From Hanleya hanleyi (Eukaryota; Mollusca; Polyplacophora; Lepidopleurida; Hanleyidae), in assembly GCA_036873755.1 (NCBI GenBank), contig JAVTVY010018998.1, positions 1-64,000 on the forward strand: 64,000 nucleotides of DNA. The letters run 5' to 3'. The position numbers and the translations under genes were made by a program. Every line of letters begins with the position of its first letter. Position 1 is the stretch's first letter. Below the pieces are notes generated by a model that worked only from the letters and a program-made list of their open reading frames with translations, was not told the origin of the DNA and did not search any database. Shown here one piece after another: positions 34,983-44,914 of this stretch.

Positions 34983-35784
34983 AATTAGCCTTAATGATAA
35001 TATCTCTGCGCTAATTCGCGCCTTCGCTTTACAGTCGCGTCGTACTCGGCAACTGTTACCGAAATGGGATATTGGTGTGGTTCTGTGTGCTCTGATTCAT
35101 CCACCTTTTGAACCCTTAGAATCCGCGTCTATTAAAGCGGTGTCTTATAAGATGGCCTTTTTGGCGGCGTTTGCTTTGGCGTCTAGAGTATCTGAACTTC
35201 ATGCTCTTGAGAGATCTTCTATGACCTGGAAAGCGGATTGGTCTTGCATTTCTTTTCGGCCCATTCCTGAATTTATCGCCAAAAATGAGTCTGTTCGTTC
35301 AGGTCCGTGTGCTCAACGCTCGTACTCCATTCCTGCGTTATCAGACTTTGTACATGGTCTCGAGGACGATCTTCTGCTATGTCCTGTTCGAGCCATCCGC
35401 CACTATCTTACTCGTACCGACCCCGTTCGCGGCTCTCGGCGCCTGTTATTTCTGTCTCTTCGCCCATCTTCAAGGCGTGACATTACAAAAAATACCATTG
35501 CCGCTTGGCTGAAGAAAACCATTAAGTGGTCTTATCAACTGGCCATTGACGCCCCTCCACTGTTGTCTACTGCTTCTTCTCATGAAATCCGAGCCATAGC
35601 TACGTCATGGCCTTTATGGAAGAACTTGTCCATCCATGACATTGTCCAGTCTTGTGCCTGGACGGCGAACTCCACGTTCACCAATTTCTATCTGAGAGAT
35701 ATGTCACTCCAATCAGATAGTGTGACCATGCTTGGGCGTAACATGTGTCTAATTCCGCTTAACCCGGGGCTAGGGGCCGTATGA
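34957..35784 (+). pseudogene. DIRS copy 2 tyrosine recombinase catalytic part, frameshifted and altered at the C-terminus
   Basis: This frame continues the recombinase after a small indel near 34,955; copy 1 reads through the same place in one frame. It has ISLNDNISALIRAFALQ, ASRVSELHALERSSM (first catalytic Arg region), a SHEIRAIATSWP box and TANSTFTNFYLRDM with the presumed nucleophilic Tyr. After VTMLG about 404 bp of unrelated sequence (35,737-36,140) interrupts the gene; the original last codons and stop resume at about 36,141. The enzyme would integrate circular element DNA; as written it is split. Confidence 0.85.
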
Positions 35785-36140
35785 GCCCATGTACTTCAAG
35801 ATCCTCATGGTACTCATATGAACAGTCACAATCAAAGCGTGGCTGAGGTACATCATTTTTAGATGACGACTCTATAACGAATATTATGGATTACGAATAC
35901 TGATCAGCGATACGGATTTGATATTTTGGAACATCATGATGTCTTGCCGGCATCATTGAAAATTGTTGACCGCTTCTCTCTTGCAGGAAACAAGCCTATG
36001 TTTATGTATACTTTTGTCTTTTTGAATTTGGTGCTAATACTGTTATATGGAAATGGAATAGGTCTTTGGATTATGGACGCGGATATTCTCTAATGGACGA
36101 CGGCTGGATTATGAATGACGGACTAGACGCTTGTAATTTG
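35737..36140 (+). other. Insertion in the 3' end of the DIRS copy 2 recombinase gene
   Basis: Copy 1 passes directly from CTTGGG to the VAAQH codons; copy 2 has about 404 extra bases there. No terminal repeats or coding content were recognised in the extra segment. Confidence 0.6.
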
Positions 36141-36997
36141 GTAGCCGCCCAACACGTGGTCCAGTAAAAATTTCAAAAAAGGGGGGGGGGGGCGGCATTT
36201 TGTTCACCACAGCAAATCAAACAACTTGCTGTATCATCTCATCTCATCTCCCATTCGTATCATATTCTAGAAGGAAGAAATAAGTCAGATGGCCAACCAG
36301 GGATGCCCATTTCATCATTATGAAGGCCTGACACTATGGTGAGTTGTTCAACTTTACCTTAACTGCGTTTTTGCTTGTGTCTTTCAGAAACTGACTTCCT
36401 TCTAGATGTCTCAGCTGGGTCACCTGTGCCTCAACTCACAAGAACACCCGCTCCAGGCCTAGTGTCTACAGTAGTGATGAAAGTACAGAGAGTTGAAGAG
36501 TGCGCAGCTCGCCCAGAGAGCAAGCATGGCAATTCCAACGCATCTAGGTTCATCACTCCAAGTATGGTGAGTTGTCCTCAAGAAGCTTGCGGTCTGAGAG
36601 TGGTGTGGACTTGGTACCTTCCAAGACTGGGCTGCTTACGCTCTCCCCTTTCTTATGGTTGGACCAAGGATCTCCCTGTATGCAATGGCTGCGGCTGTCG
36701 ACCACCCTAGTCATACAGAGTCTTCCAAGGGGAACTTCTTGTGCCTTCGGTGCCCCGGTATCCTACAACTTGGTGGAAATGTGTACCACACCACGAGCAC
36801 GGTTACATGGATGGAGACAATCAGATAAGTAAACTGTATCAATTCCTTCAATTACCCTATGTGTTTGAGGCCAGGGTTAATTTGTTGAGTAATAATGTCT
36901 CAGATTTATACCCATGTCTGTGTCGTTCCAGCGATTACTAGTCTGCTATGGGAGTTACCACAAGGCCGAGATTCCCGCCTCCATATGTTGGTACTGT
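36141..36997 (+). other. 3' non-coding part of DIRS copy 2 with a conserved intron-like block
   Basis: The G run and GGCGGCATTTTGTTC are shared with copy 1. At 36,336 an ATG is immediately followed by GTGAGT, and CTTTCAG follows about 50 bases later, as in copy 1 (8,896). A further ATG-GTGAGT occurs at 36,567. The stretch at 36,600-36,840 parallels the copy 1 duplicates and ends, as there, in a Leu-His-Gly ... Asp-Lys-stop frame. Confidence 0.5.
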
Positions 36998-37091
36998 GGC
37001 ATGAATTGAAACAGGTTAAGATTTGGGCTACAAATATCAAACATTTATAAACAATGTTTCTATTTGTTACCAAATCAAACCTGTTTCAATT
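36998..37091 (+). repeat. Internal complementary region of DIRS copy 2
   Basis: GCATGAATTGAAACAGG and TTTGGGCTACAAATA complement the left end; ATCAAACATTTATAAAC and onward complement the right end. This is the DIRS hallmark. Confidence 0.9.
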
Positions 37092-37154
37092 TGATTGTCC
37101 CTCCCTCCGTCCCCTCATGCCGGCCTTAAACACTACAGGTCTCGGTAATTATAA

Positions 37155-37385
37155 TGAGAATAGAGGGCGAGTATGGCTGGTGCAGAGCCTATATAGTAAT
37201 CCTGCTGGAATGGGATGGGAGAGTTCTCCTAGGGGCGGACAAATCTCCGCTAGGGGGAGCTAACTTTTAGTTTTAACTTCCGTTTTCTACGTTGTATCAT
37301 CTTCCTGACGGAGATTATTAGGCATGAATTGAAACAGGTTTGATTTGGTAACAAATAGAAACATTGTTTATAAATGTTTGATATT
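37155..37385 (+). repeat. Right inverted terminal repeat of DIRS copy 2
   Basis: The segment is the inverse of 30,243-30,446 plus the outer end, finishing at the TATTT predicted by the complementary region. Confidence 0.88.
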
Positions 37386-37469
37386 TAAATGTTCGAAACA
37401 CAATACAAAAACCGCCTTAGCAACAATATACCAACGATTATTGGTATCTATACCTTCTGGCTTGCACTA

Positions 37470-37910
37470 TCAAGGAACTGTGAAGTCGGGTCGCACCCAG
37501 TAAGACTGTGGAACAAACGGTATGGACTGAATGTCACAATATTTCTTTCCAGTACCGAAGTCCACCAAGAGTTCCGATAGACCGAGGGTCTTCAAAGACC
37601 GGACATCGCTGTCCATCGTGCGAACATAGGCTGTTGTATGACCCGTCTCCGTGGCATGTGCTAGATGCAGGAGGACCCTAGTGTCCGCCTCGGAATGGTT
37701 GCACAGTTGAAGTATTGTGAGGTCATAACGCCTGTTGAAGAACACGGACTTAAAACGGATACACAGAAGGAGCTTTCCGCTCATGTCAGTCTTGGACATC
37801 TGTGTGCTGATGAATGAGAACGGCTCCTTTTTGTTAACATCTTTTAAGAAGCCGCTGATCCATTCATACTTCGGGGTTTTAGGGGTCCAGGAAAAAGTAT
37901 TGTGGCATTC
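37470..37910 (-). pseudogene. Middle part of an XPG/PIN-like protein gene, inverted relative to its C-terminal part
   Basis: Read on the minus strand: FLKDVNKKEPFSFIS, then ILQLCNHSEADTRVLLHLAH, TAYVRTMDSDV and ELLVDFGTGKKYCDI. I recognise this as a protein family common in cnidarian, mollusc and fish genomes, in which EADTR and DTDV segments hold acidic residues in a pattern like XPG/PIN nucleases. The nuclease assignment is from memory and inference. Residues after DSDV are missing compared with the usual family. The part that should follow lies on the opposite strand at 37,915. Confidence 0.6.
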
Positions 37911-37914
37911 CAGT

Positions 37915-38512
37915 CCAAACCAATCTGTTCCGATCTTGGTCCGTCAAAGTCCGTGGCACTACCTCTCTTTCATAGCTTAACGGGGTGCAAGACGACTGGG
38001 CGTATATCGGACCCCACCGACACACTAGTTGCTCTCGCGCATGATCCCGACACACTCCAGTCCTTGCATATGGAGCTTATAGAACGCTTCATCGTACTCA
38101 TGTACAGCAAGGGATGTGATGCAGCCGGTGTCAATGAGGCCAAGCATCACCTCTTCACTACTGCAACCAGATCGCTGGAAAACATCCCACCTCCCAAGCC
38201 GCGCTTTTGCAGCATGTGAAGCGAGCGCTGCTGCAAGCGAGTTTCTACTGGAGTCGCTTCACTCCAGCAGGGAATCCCTGACTTCAGTGAGTGGAGCTGG
38301 CACAAAGATTTCACCAGTACATGGCAACCGCTATGGACCACTCTCAGCGACACTTCTATGGCATATGCCATTCTCATGCACTGACTCAAGGCGTGCACGG
38401 GAAGGTGCAAATGCAACTGTGCCGATGTCCGATACATGACCCTCTGCAAATGCGAAGGCGGGTGCGTTAATAACTTGGGCGATGATGACAAGTATTATCT
38501 ATTGCTGGCATC
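37915..38512 (+). pseudogene. C-terminal part of the same family, with a Cys-rich tail
   Basis: Plus strand: DLGPSKSVALPLFHSLTGC, then TDTLVALAHDPDTLQSLHME, RFIVLMYSKGC, HLFTTATRSLENIPP and, after frame changes, LLQHVKRALLQASFYWS and IPDFSEWSWHKD. A final Cys-rich stretch at about 38,390-38,512 reads CTGRCKCNC then LCKCEGGC, a CXC-like tail. At least two frameshifts are visible. The gene lies inside the long inverted repeats and probably belongs to that element. Confidence 0.65.
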
Positions 38513-38599
38513 ATAGAGCACAAGCCAGAATGCATAGGTAGTAAAAGTAATCATTGGTACTGTTGCTTAAGTGGTCTTTGTTTTGTATTTTGAACATTT

Positions 38600-39320
38600 A
38601 AATGCACGTAGCGGCATAGTTATAGCATTTTGTCAGCAGATGTCATCTCCGAAGTATTTTAGTAACATTTGTTCCTGAATAATCTTCTTTCGATTGTTTT
38701 TAGTAGCAACTGTTGATCTTTGACCTTTAATTCTCAAATGAGGTGACCATGACCTCAAATCGTCAAAATAAGGTCAGAATCTAATTCTCCGATGCCGCAA
38801 AGCCCTATGGTATTATTTGTGATTCTAGCCCTTTTGATGTTTCCTATAATTGACCTCCGGTTGACCTCTGTTTCGGGGGACATCTGTCATGAACCTCACA
38901 TGCAATATTGCCTCAAATTGTCAAAATATGGCCAGATTCGGGTTACTCAACCCCGAAAATCGATAAAATGAGTTAGTTTGTATATCTCGACTAAAAACCA
39001 CTAAAAATGACGAATTTGACTCAAAAATGACCTTCAGGGTGACCTTGACCTCAAATCGTTGAAATAAGATCAGAATCAGATTTCCCCCTAGTCCGGTAAC
39101 CACTAAAAAGTTGCATTATTCATGATTCTAGCCATTTTATTGACTGACCTCTAACCCGGGTGGCGGCCATAATGAATTTCGCCAATATGGCGGCCCCAGG
39201 GGGCGACTACCTTGGCGCCCGTCAAAAATCGAAAAGGTATGGTATGGGCGACATATGGGCCAAATTTGGTGCTTTTGGAAGAATCTGAACCAAACAGTCC
39301 CTTTATGCCCTAACAGCCCT
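38600..39320 (-). repeat. Right long inverted repeat of the large element
   Basis: The segment is the reverse complement of 29,540-30,242 with about 20% difference and several small indels, indicating an old insertion. Confidence 0.75.
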
Positions 39321-39857
39321 GACTATATAGGGTTCGGGGTGGGGAGAGGTTTATTTAAATCCTGAAACTCCGACAGACATCACTGTGGTGACTATATCGA
39401 GCTTCAACGACTACTAATGACTCGATAAAAATGTAAATCCGTTGATTCCAGTAATTTTATGCTGAAGTTTTGGAATCCTGTTGCTGGAGTAAATCGTTAG
39501 ATCATGTGCAGCTTAAAGAGTTGATCTGTGACGTCTTTCACTCAATGTCGAACACATCGCTAGACAAGCAGTTCTATGCTCTGGTTCAGTGTTGCATTTT
39601 CTTCTCCAAACAATTCACAAAGTGACACCTTCACGATTAATGAAGAAACCAAGTACAGTCATTTCTTGAGCCGTTAACAGCGAGCAAAGTTTTTATTACC
39701 AAAATATCTCCAAAGAATTGAAACAAATTCCTGTCTGATCACCGTACCACAACATGAACGAATATCAGAAATAAAACAACTTGCTTTGGCTGTGATGCAT
39801 GAACTTTGGCTTCACCAATCAATGCTGTGCAGAGTTTACATCTGTAAAATTGTCATT
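39321..39857 (+). other. Spacer without recognised genes
   Basis: AT-rich unique sequence; no exon, terminal repeat or RNA gene was recognised. Confidence 0.35.
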
Positions 39858-40520
39858 AGAGCATTTCCACAAAGTGGATGCTCTTATGTTTTCATGAGAA
39901 ACGGCTCCGCCGGATCCGCCGCCGCCGCGACTTTAAACCTGAATATCTCTGAAACCGTTAAATATTTTCGGGTCAGACTTGGTGTGCTATCTCCTTAGGC
40001 CTGGGAAATTTGTCTGGTTGTGTTTCGATACCTGCTGCTCACCACTAGGTGGTGATGTAGTCAGAGCATAGATAAACCTTTCTCCGACGATTTCGTCTGA
40101 ACGGCTTGTCTGATTTCTTTGAAATTTTATTACAATAGTCTTGAAGGATAGGCAATGTGCTGAAAAGGTTTTGGTGTAGCTGGCATAACTATAAAGGCAA
40201 GCTTTTTGCGTCTCAAAAAAAAAAGTTTTTTGTGAAATAAAAATTTACCAGTTCGCTTGGGAGAAATATTTGAAACTGTTCTATTCTAGGTTGCCAAGCA
40301 TAAGCATAAGCATGTCGGTGCGAACCCAAATTGCCATTTAAATGAAAAATCTCAATTATCTGACTTAATGTCAAAACTTCCGTTCTAAACAACGTGTTTG
40401 ATTTCCATGAAATTTGGGTATAATGATCTTGCAAGATTGACAAGATTTTGGTGGTGTTGGCGAATCATGGAGACACAAAAATGCGTCTCCAAATAAGATT
40501 TTGTTTTCACAAAAATGGAA
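39858..40520 (+). mobile_element. Probable remnant of a hairpin-headed element, family C
   Basis: A hairpin (39,858-39,884, AGAGCATTTCCAC, loop AAA, then GTGGATGCTCT, with a 2-nt bulge) is followed by a GCCGCCGCC-type stretch and the phrase TCTCTGAAACCGTTAAAT ... CAGACTTGGTGTGCTATC. Two later blocks (40,080 and 40,370) repeat TCTGAACGGCTTGTCTGATT-like and AACAACGTGTTTGATTTCC-like phrases. This is the same layout as the other hairpin-headed elements, but borders are unclear. Confidence 0.45.
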
Positions 40521-41028
40521 ATTTGCTTCTTAATCAGGGAAAAGTAATTCTGTTTTGCTGAACATGAATGTAACATCCCCATTGTTATAATTCACATGCC
40601 AAATGGCCATTTTTTTAAATATATGAAATTCTCATGACTTTAGTTTGAATAAAATCACAAATTATCAATCAGTTAATGCTCAATTTTTGGTTAGGATAGT
40701 TACAACTGTTGATAATAATTTTTTGAACTGAAAAAGAAGAAACTTTTTTGAAGTGGAACTTCTACATACCTGCTATATGGCACATCCCACCTGAGAAATT
40801 TTTACATGTATATCTAAATGAAGTAATCCATTGGAACCACTGATGATTTTCCAATATTAGAGAAGAAAAGCAACTCTGGGTAGGGATGACAATTTCATTC
40901 CATATATTTCGCTACTAGTTATAGCATCTCCAGCGGTGAACAAAGTTACAAACAGCTCCATACGCACAGTATATATACAAGGCATAATGTGATATTAGTC
41001 GTGTTGATCCATTGATAAGCTTAGCATA

Positions 41029-41857
41029 ATGCAGAAGCAAAGTAACTGTGAATAAACTTAATAAACGCATGGTGACAGTCTCAATATTCGACAAAATTTG
41101 ATTTGTCATCTTCAGGATATGATATAACAGCAGATACAGGCTCTTATATACAGAAACAACTACATGTAACAAAGACTGAAATGGTTCCATACACAAAATT
41201 AGAGGGCAATAGCCAATCGGATAATATGTGAACATAACAAGATAAACATGAGTGGCACATAGGCATGACAAGGAATACACACACCACATAGGCCTGGCAA
41301 TACACAATTGAAATTGCAATAGTTAGATTAGGATTAATAGTGACTGGTGGTGATTCATTGAGGTGTGAGTGTGTATAGTGGAAGCAGAAATGTCAATTAG
41401 GGGAATAAACAACTGAAACAGAGATTAGAAGAAAAAAAAAGTTGATTAGAGAAACGTAAGAAATGTACCTAGGATTGAAATCGGAAATAAAATCTAGAGA
41501 ATTGGATAGTTACAGAACGGGAAATACAAGACTATATTAGGCTATTAATTAACAAGACAAGGAATACACACACCACAGAAATGCTGGATGGTTGTATTAT
41601 CTTATCTAAACCGTGATTGATGAAATATATATGAAAGTTGAAATTAGAAAGAAAAATACCAAAATAATAATAAACAGTAGTCTACCTGAATAACTGTAGC
41701 TCTTTCGGAGCTTTTACACCACTGTTAAGTTTTGCATTTGATAGCCGAATTTTAACCATCCATCGTCACATCCTGAAGATGACAAATAAAATTTTGTCGA
41801 AATATTGAGACTGTCACCATGTGTTTAAGTTTATTCGGAGTTACTTTGCTTCTGCAT
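41029..41857 (+). mobile_element. 0.8-kb element with 90-bp inverted ends carrying a hammerhead-like motif
   Basis: 41,029-41,118 and 41,769-41,857 are near-perfect inverses (ATGCAGAAGCAAAGTAAC outermost). Each contains CTGAAGA, a stem GACAAA/TTTGTC and GAAA (41,773-41,802 on the plus strand), fitting the CUGANGA-stem II-GAAA core of hammerhead ribozymes as found in Penelope-like retroelements. The cleavage-site strand could not be completed by eye, so activity is unproven. No coding sequence lies between. Confidence 0.5.
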
Positions 41858-41862
41858 GTGAT

Positions 41863-42621
41863 CTTAGCCAATACACATTTATGAATGGGTAAGGCAGTAA
41901 AATATGTCAGTCCGGTTTGACAGATATTAAAATGCTGTCATTTCCAGAAATTGTTAAATGTTAAGCGATAACCTGACCGCGATCTACAAATGGTGTGATT
42001 CAGGTGATACAATACACACTCTAATTGATTAAAAGAATACATAATCTGCTTATTTGGCAAGAACTAAGTAAACTGTACACAAATGAATAAAGTATGGGGA
42101 TATAGTGGGTATGTACATGTACCTACATTGAATATTTCTACATGTCATGAAGTTTAGATAAGGACTGTCATTTTAAGATAATATAGGTATAATTTTCTTG
42201 GCAATCCATATCAGAATTGAAACCTACACATGTTGTAACTCTCATTTTTCATAATTGTATATTCCCATGTGAGTTGTCTTTCAGAACAATCTAGCGAATT
42301 TTGCATGTGTTCCAACAGCCTCAGCTTTCAACAGTAAGTTAAAACCATGCTGTATCGGCTGAGCTGTTGAAACACCCTCCATTTCCTAGCTCTGACATAC
42401 TGCATCACTGTCGAAATATGGGTACCATGACAGAGTGATAGATCACACAGCCAGTGAAGGTTCCTGATTTACATTGAATGTCGTTATTGCCTAAGTAGTA
42501 TTAACATTTTACAACAATAACAATTCGCTGACTTACAGTGAAAAATTATAGTGAAAGGTATTCTTCTTTTTTTTCTTTTTTTTATTTGCTGGCATTGTTT
42601 CAGATAGAATACAACAGCCTA
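41863..42621 (+). other. Unique AT-rich sequence with one weak exon-like segment
   Basis: The segment 42,285-42,333 has good acceptor and donor consensus but no supporting partner exon. Nothing else was recognised. Confidence 0.3.
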
Positions 42622-42810
42622 ATGCGGGAGTTGCACAATACAGGGTTCCGGCCTTGGCCGCTAGGATCGCCTTTGTCTTTATTTCCGTTTCATACCACTT
42701 CTATCGTCTGCTAGGCACAGCTGAGTGGGCTGGCTGATCGTTTCGCTTGGACGCGTAGCGGGCGATAACGCTCCGTAATAACCACCGCCCAGCCGCCAGG
42801 ATCGCGGCGA
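42622..42810 (+). repeat. 190-bp repeat, inverted partner of 51,195-51,385
   Basis: It runs from AATGCGGGAGTTGCACAATA to the CCAGCCGCCAGGATCGC block; the reverse complement of 51,195-51,385 is nearly identical. It could be a terminal repeat of a very large element (8.8 kb) or two independent insertions. Confidence 0.75.
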
Positions 42811-43549
42811 ACGACATTTACGGTTTATCGCGAAAAAGCAGCCGACATGGAAATTGATATGAAAATAGCAGCGACTGCGTGTTTGTTTTAAGGTATGTGG
42901 TTGATTTATATGATTTTAAGTTCAATACTTGATATAATCGATAGAAACCTGTCGTAGTTTATTCGATTGTGCCGCCATATACGTTAGCAATGGTGAAAGA
43001 CAAATATACCGAATATAAAACAGACCCGCGGGATGACTGAAATAGTATGAAAACTAAAAGACGTCTTTATTTCTATACGGATGTTTACGTGGATACAAAA
43101 TAAATGAGTTATGTTCACAGCAGTCATATACTATTGTCATAATCATTCTTTGTGGGTGTCGTTATCTCGCTAAGTCTGAAGTGACATGAGGCACCAGAGG
43201 TGCTACAACTCCTCAGCCCCTTAACAGTCTAGACCAAGATGTTTTTATGAGTGTAGAAGTTTGGATGAATAGCAGTGAGTTATGGCATGCGAAATGCAAA
43301 TCCAAGCCACAACTGGGACAGATGTACGGATGGATAAACTGACACACGGACGGACAATCGGAATCCAGTATACCCCGAACTATGTACAGGGGGTATAAAA
43401 CGTGAAAAGGTATCCACATATCTGCAGGGAAATCGACCATAGAGGTCCATGTCCTCCGCTAGCAGCACCAGTTATGGTGGATTACTGGCACTGCTGCTTG
43501 ATGATATCTCATATCATTGATGAAGAGTATGATTTGAAAATGGAGATAT
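42811..43549 (+). other. Mixed repeat-derived sequence
   Basis: A phrase TTATCTCGCTAAGTCTGAAGT (43,161 onward) recurs in the same orientation near 51,145. A GACGGACAATC-type stretch at 43,330-43,370 resembles the GTCCGTCC stretch of hairpin-headed elements on the other strand. No gene was seen. Confidence 0.4.
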
Positions 43550-44914
43550 CGCTGATGAGCTTAACATAATCTAATATAGCGGATGGCACCCATATTTGAT
43601 TACGCACATCCATAAAACATAATACCAACTGTCCTCTCATCAATGTCCATGCACTTTCCAAGTTTCAAGTAGATTGGTTGAATCGTTCTAGAGTTATTGT
43701 CCAGACAAGATATAAATGCTGAAAATCTAAGATGACTGATGGTGGCCATCTTGGATTACACAGGTAACTGAAAAGCAATGCCAACTGTCCTCACCGAAGT
43801 CAAGCCAAAGTTTGATTGCGATCAGTTGAATTATTCTAGAGTTGTTGTCCAGACAAGATGCAACTGCTTAAAATGCAACATAATCCAATATCCCTGGTTG
43901 ATGGCAGCCACATTGGATTATGCTCGTTCATGAAACACAATCCTAACCGGGATCTCACCAAGGTCAAGGGACTCCCCAAGTTTTGAAGTAGATCAGTGGA
44001 ATCGTACTCCAGCTATTGTCCGGACAAGATCAAACTAAAATCCAATGAAATCCAGTATGGCTGATGGTGGCCTATTTGATTAAGCACGTCCTTGAAAAAC
44101 AATCCTAATCCCCCTCTCAACAATGTAAAGGCACTCCCCAGGTATGAAGTGAAGATCGGTTGAATTGTTCTCGAGTTATTGTCTGGACAAGATCCAACTG
44201 CTTATAATCCAATATGGGTGACAGCGGCCATATTAGATTATGCACATTGCTGAAAAACAATCCCAACAGTCCTCTCACCAATGTCAAGGCACACCCCAAG
44301 TTTGAAGTTGATCGGTTAAATCGCTCACGAGTTATTGTCCAGACAAGAAAATCAAAGATCCAAACTGCTTATAATCCAATATGGCTGACAGCGGCCATAT
44401 TGGATTATGCACATCACTGAAAAACAATCCCATCTGTCCTCTCTCATCGATGTCAAGGCACTCCCCAAGTTTGAAGTATATCAGTTGAATCGTACTCCAG
44501 TTATTGTCCGGACAAGATCAAACTGTTTAAAATCCAATGAAATCCAGTATGGCTGATGGTGACCATATTGGATTAAGTACGTCCTTGAAAAACAATCCTA
44601 ATCCTCCTCTCAACAATGTCAAGGCACTCCCCACATATGAAGTAAATCGGTTGGATCGCTCTCGAATTATTGTCCGGAAAAGATCCAACTGCTTATAATC
44701 CAATATGGCTGACGGTGGCCATATTAGATTACGCACATTGCCGAAAAACAATCCCAATCGTCCTCTCTCACCAATGTCCAGGCACACCCCAAGTTTGAAG
44801 TTGATCGGTTAAATCGTTCAGAAGTTATTGTCTGGACAAGAAAATCTACGATCCAACTGCTTATAATCCAATATGACTGACGGCGACCATATTAGATTAC
44901 GCACATTGCTGAAA
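43550..44914 (+). repeat. Tandem array, period about 165-170 bp, first part
   Basis: About eight units carry AATCCAATATGGCTGA, CCATATTGGATTATGCAC, AAACAATCCCAACCGTCCTC and AAGTTTGAAGTTGATCGG. The array is interrupted at 44,914 by the inverted Helentron-like copy and resumes at 46,900. Confidence 0.85.

Larger units (their letters stand above)
30243..37385 (+). mobile_element. DIRS-type retrotransposon, copy 2, near complete
   Basis: Inverted terminal repeats are at about 30,243-30,446 and 37,155-37,385. The internal complementary region (about 36,998-37,091) joins the complements of the two ends at CAAATATCAAAC and so fixes the ends to within a few bases. Order: Gag-like ORF1, RT-RNase H, tyrosine recombinase, non-coding 3' part. 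Lesions are an in-frame TAA in ORF1, a frameshift in the recombinase and about 400 bp of foreign sequence near the recombinase C-terminus, so this copy is not autonomous as it stands. Confidence 0.92.
29540..39320 (+). mobile_element. Large element with inverted repeats of about 700 bp, invaded by DIRS copy 2
   Basis: About 29,540-30,242 and the reverse complement of about 38,600-39,320 match at roughly 80% by eye. They share CCAAATTTGGCCCATATGTC near the outer end and GCTATAACTATGCCGCTACG at the inner end. Between them are DIRS copy 2 (30,243-37,385) and remains of a protein-coding gene (37,470-38,512). Without the DIRS insert the element would be about 2.6 kb. Host target duplications were not recognisable, so the outer borders are approximate. 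Confidence 0.65.

Noticed and set aside
42285..42333. Short exon candidate with consensus acceptor and donor
   Set aside because: Only 49 bp, its phase does not fit the exon at 50,135, and no other support was found.
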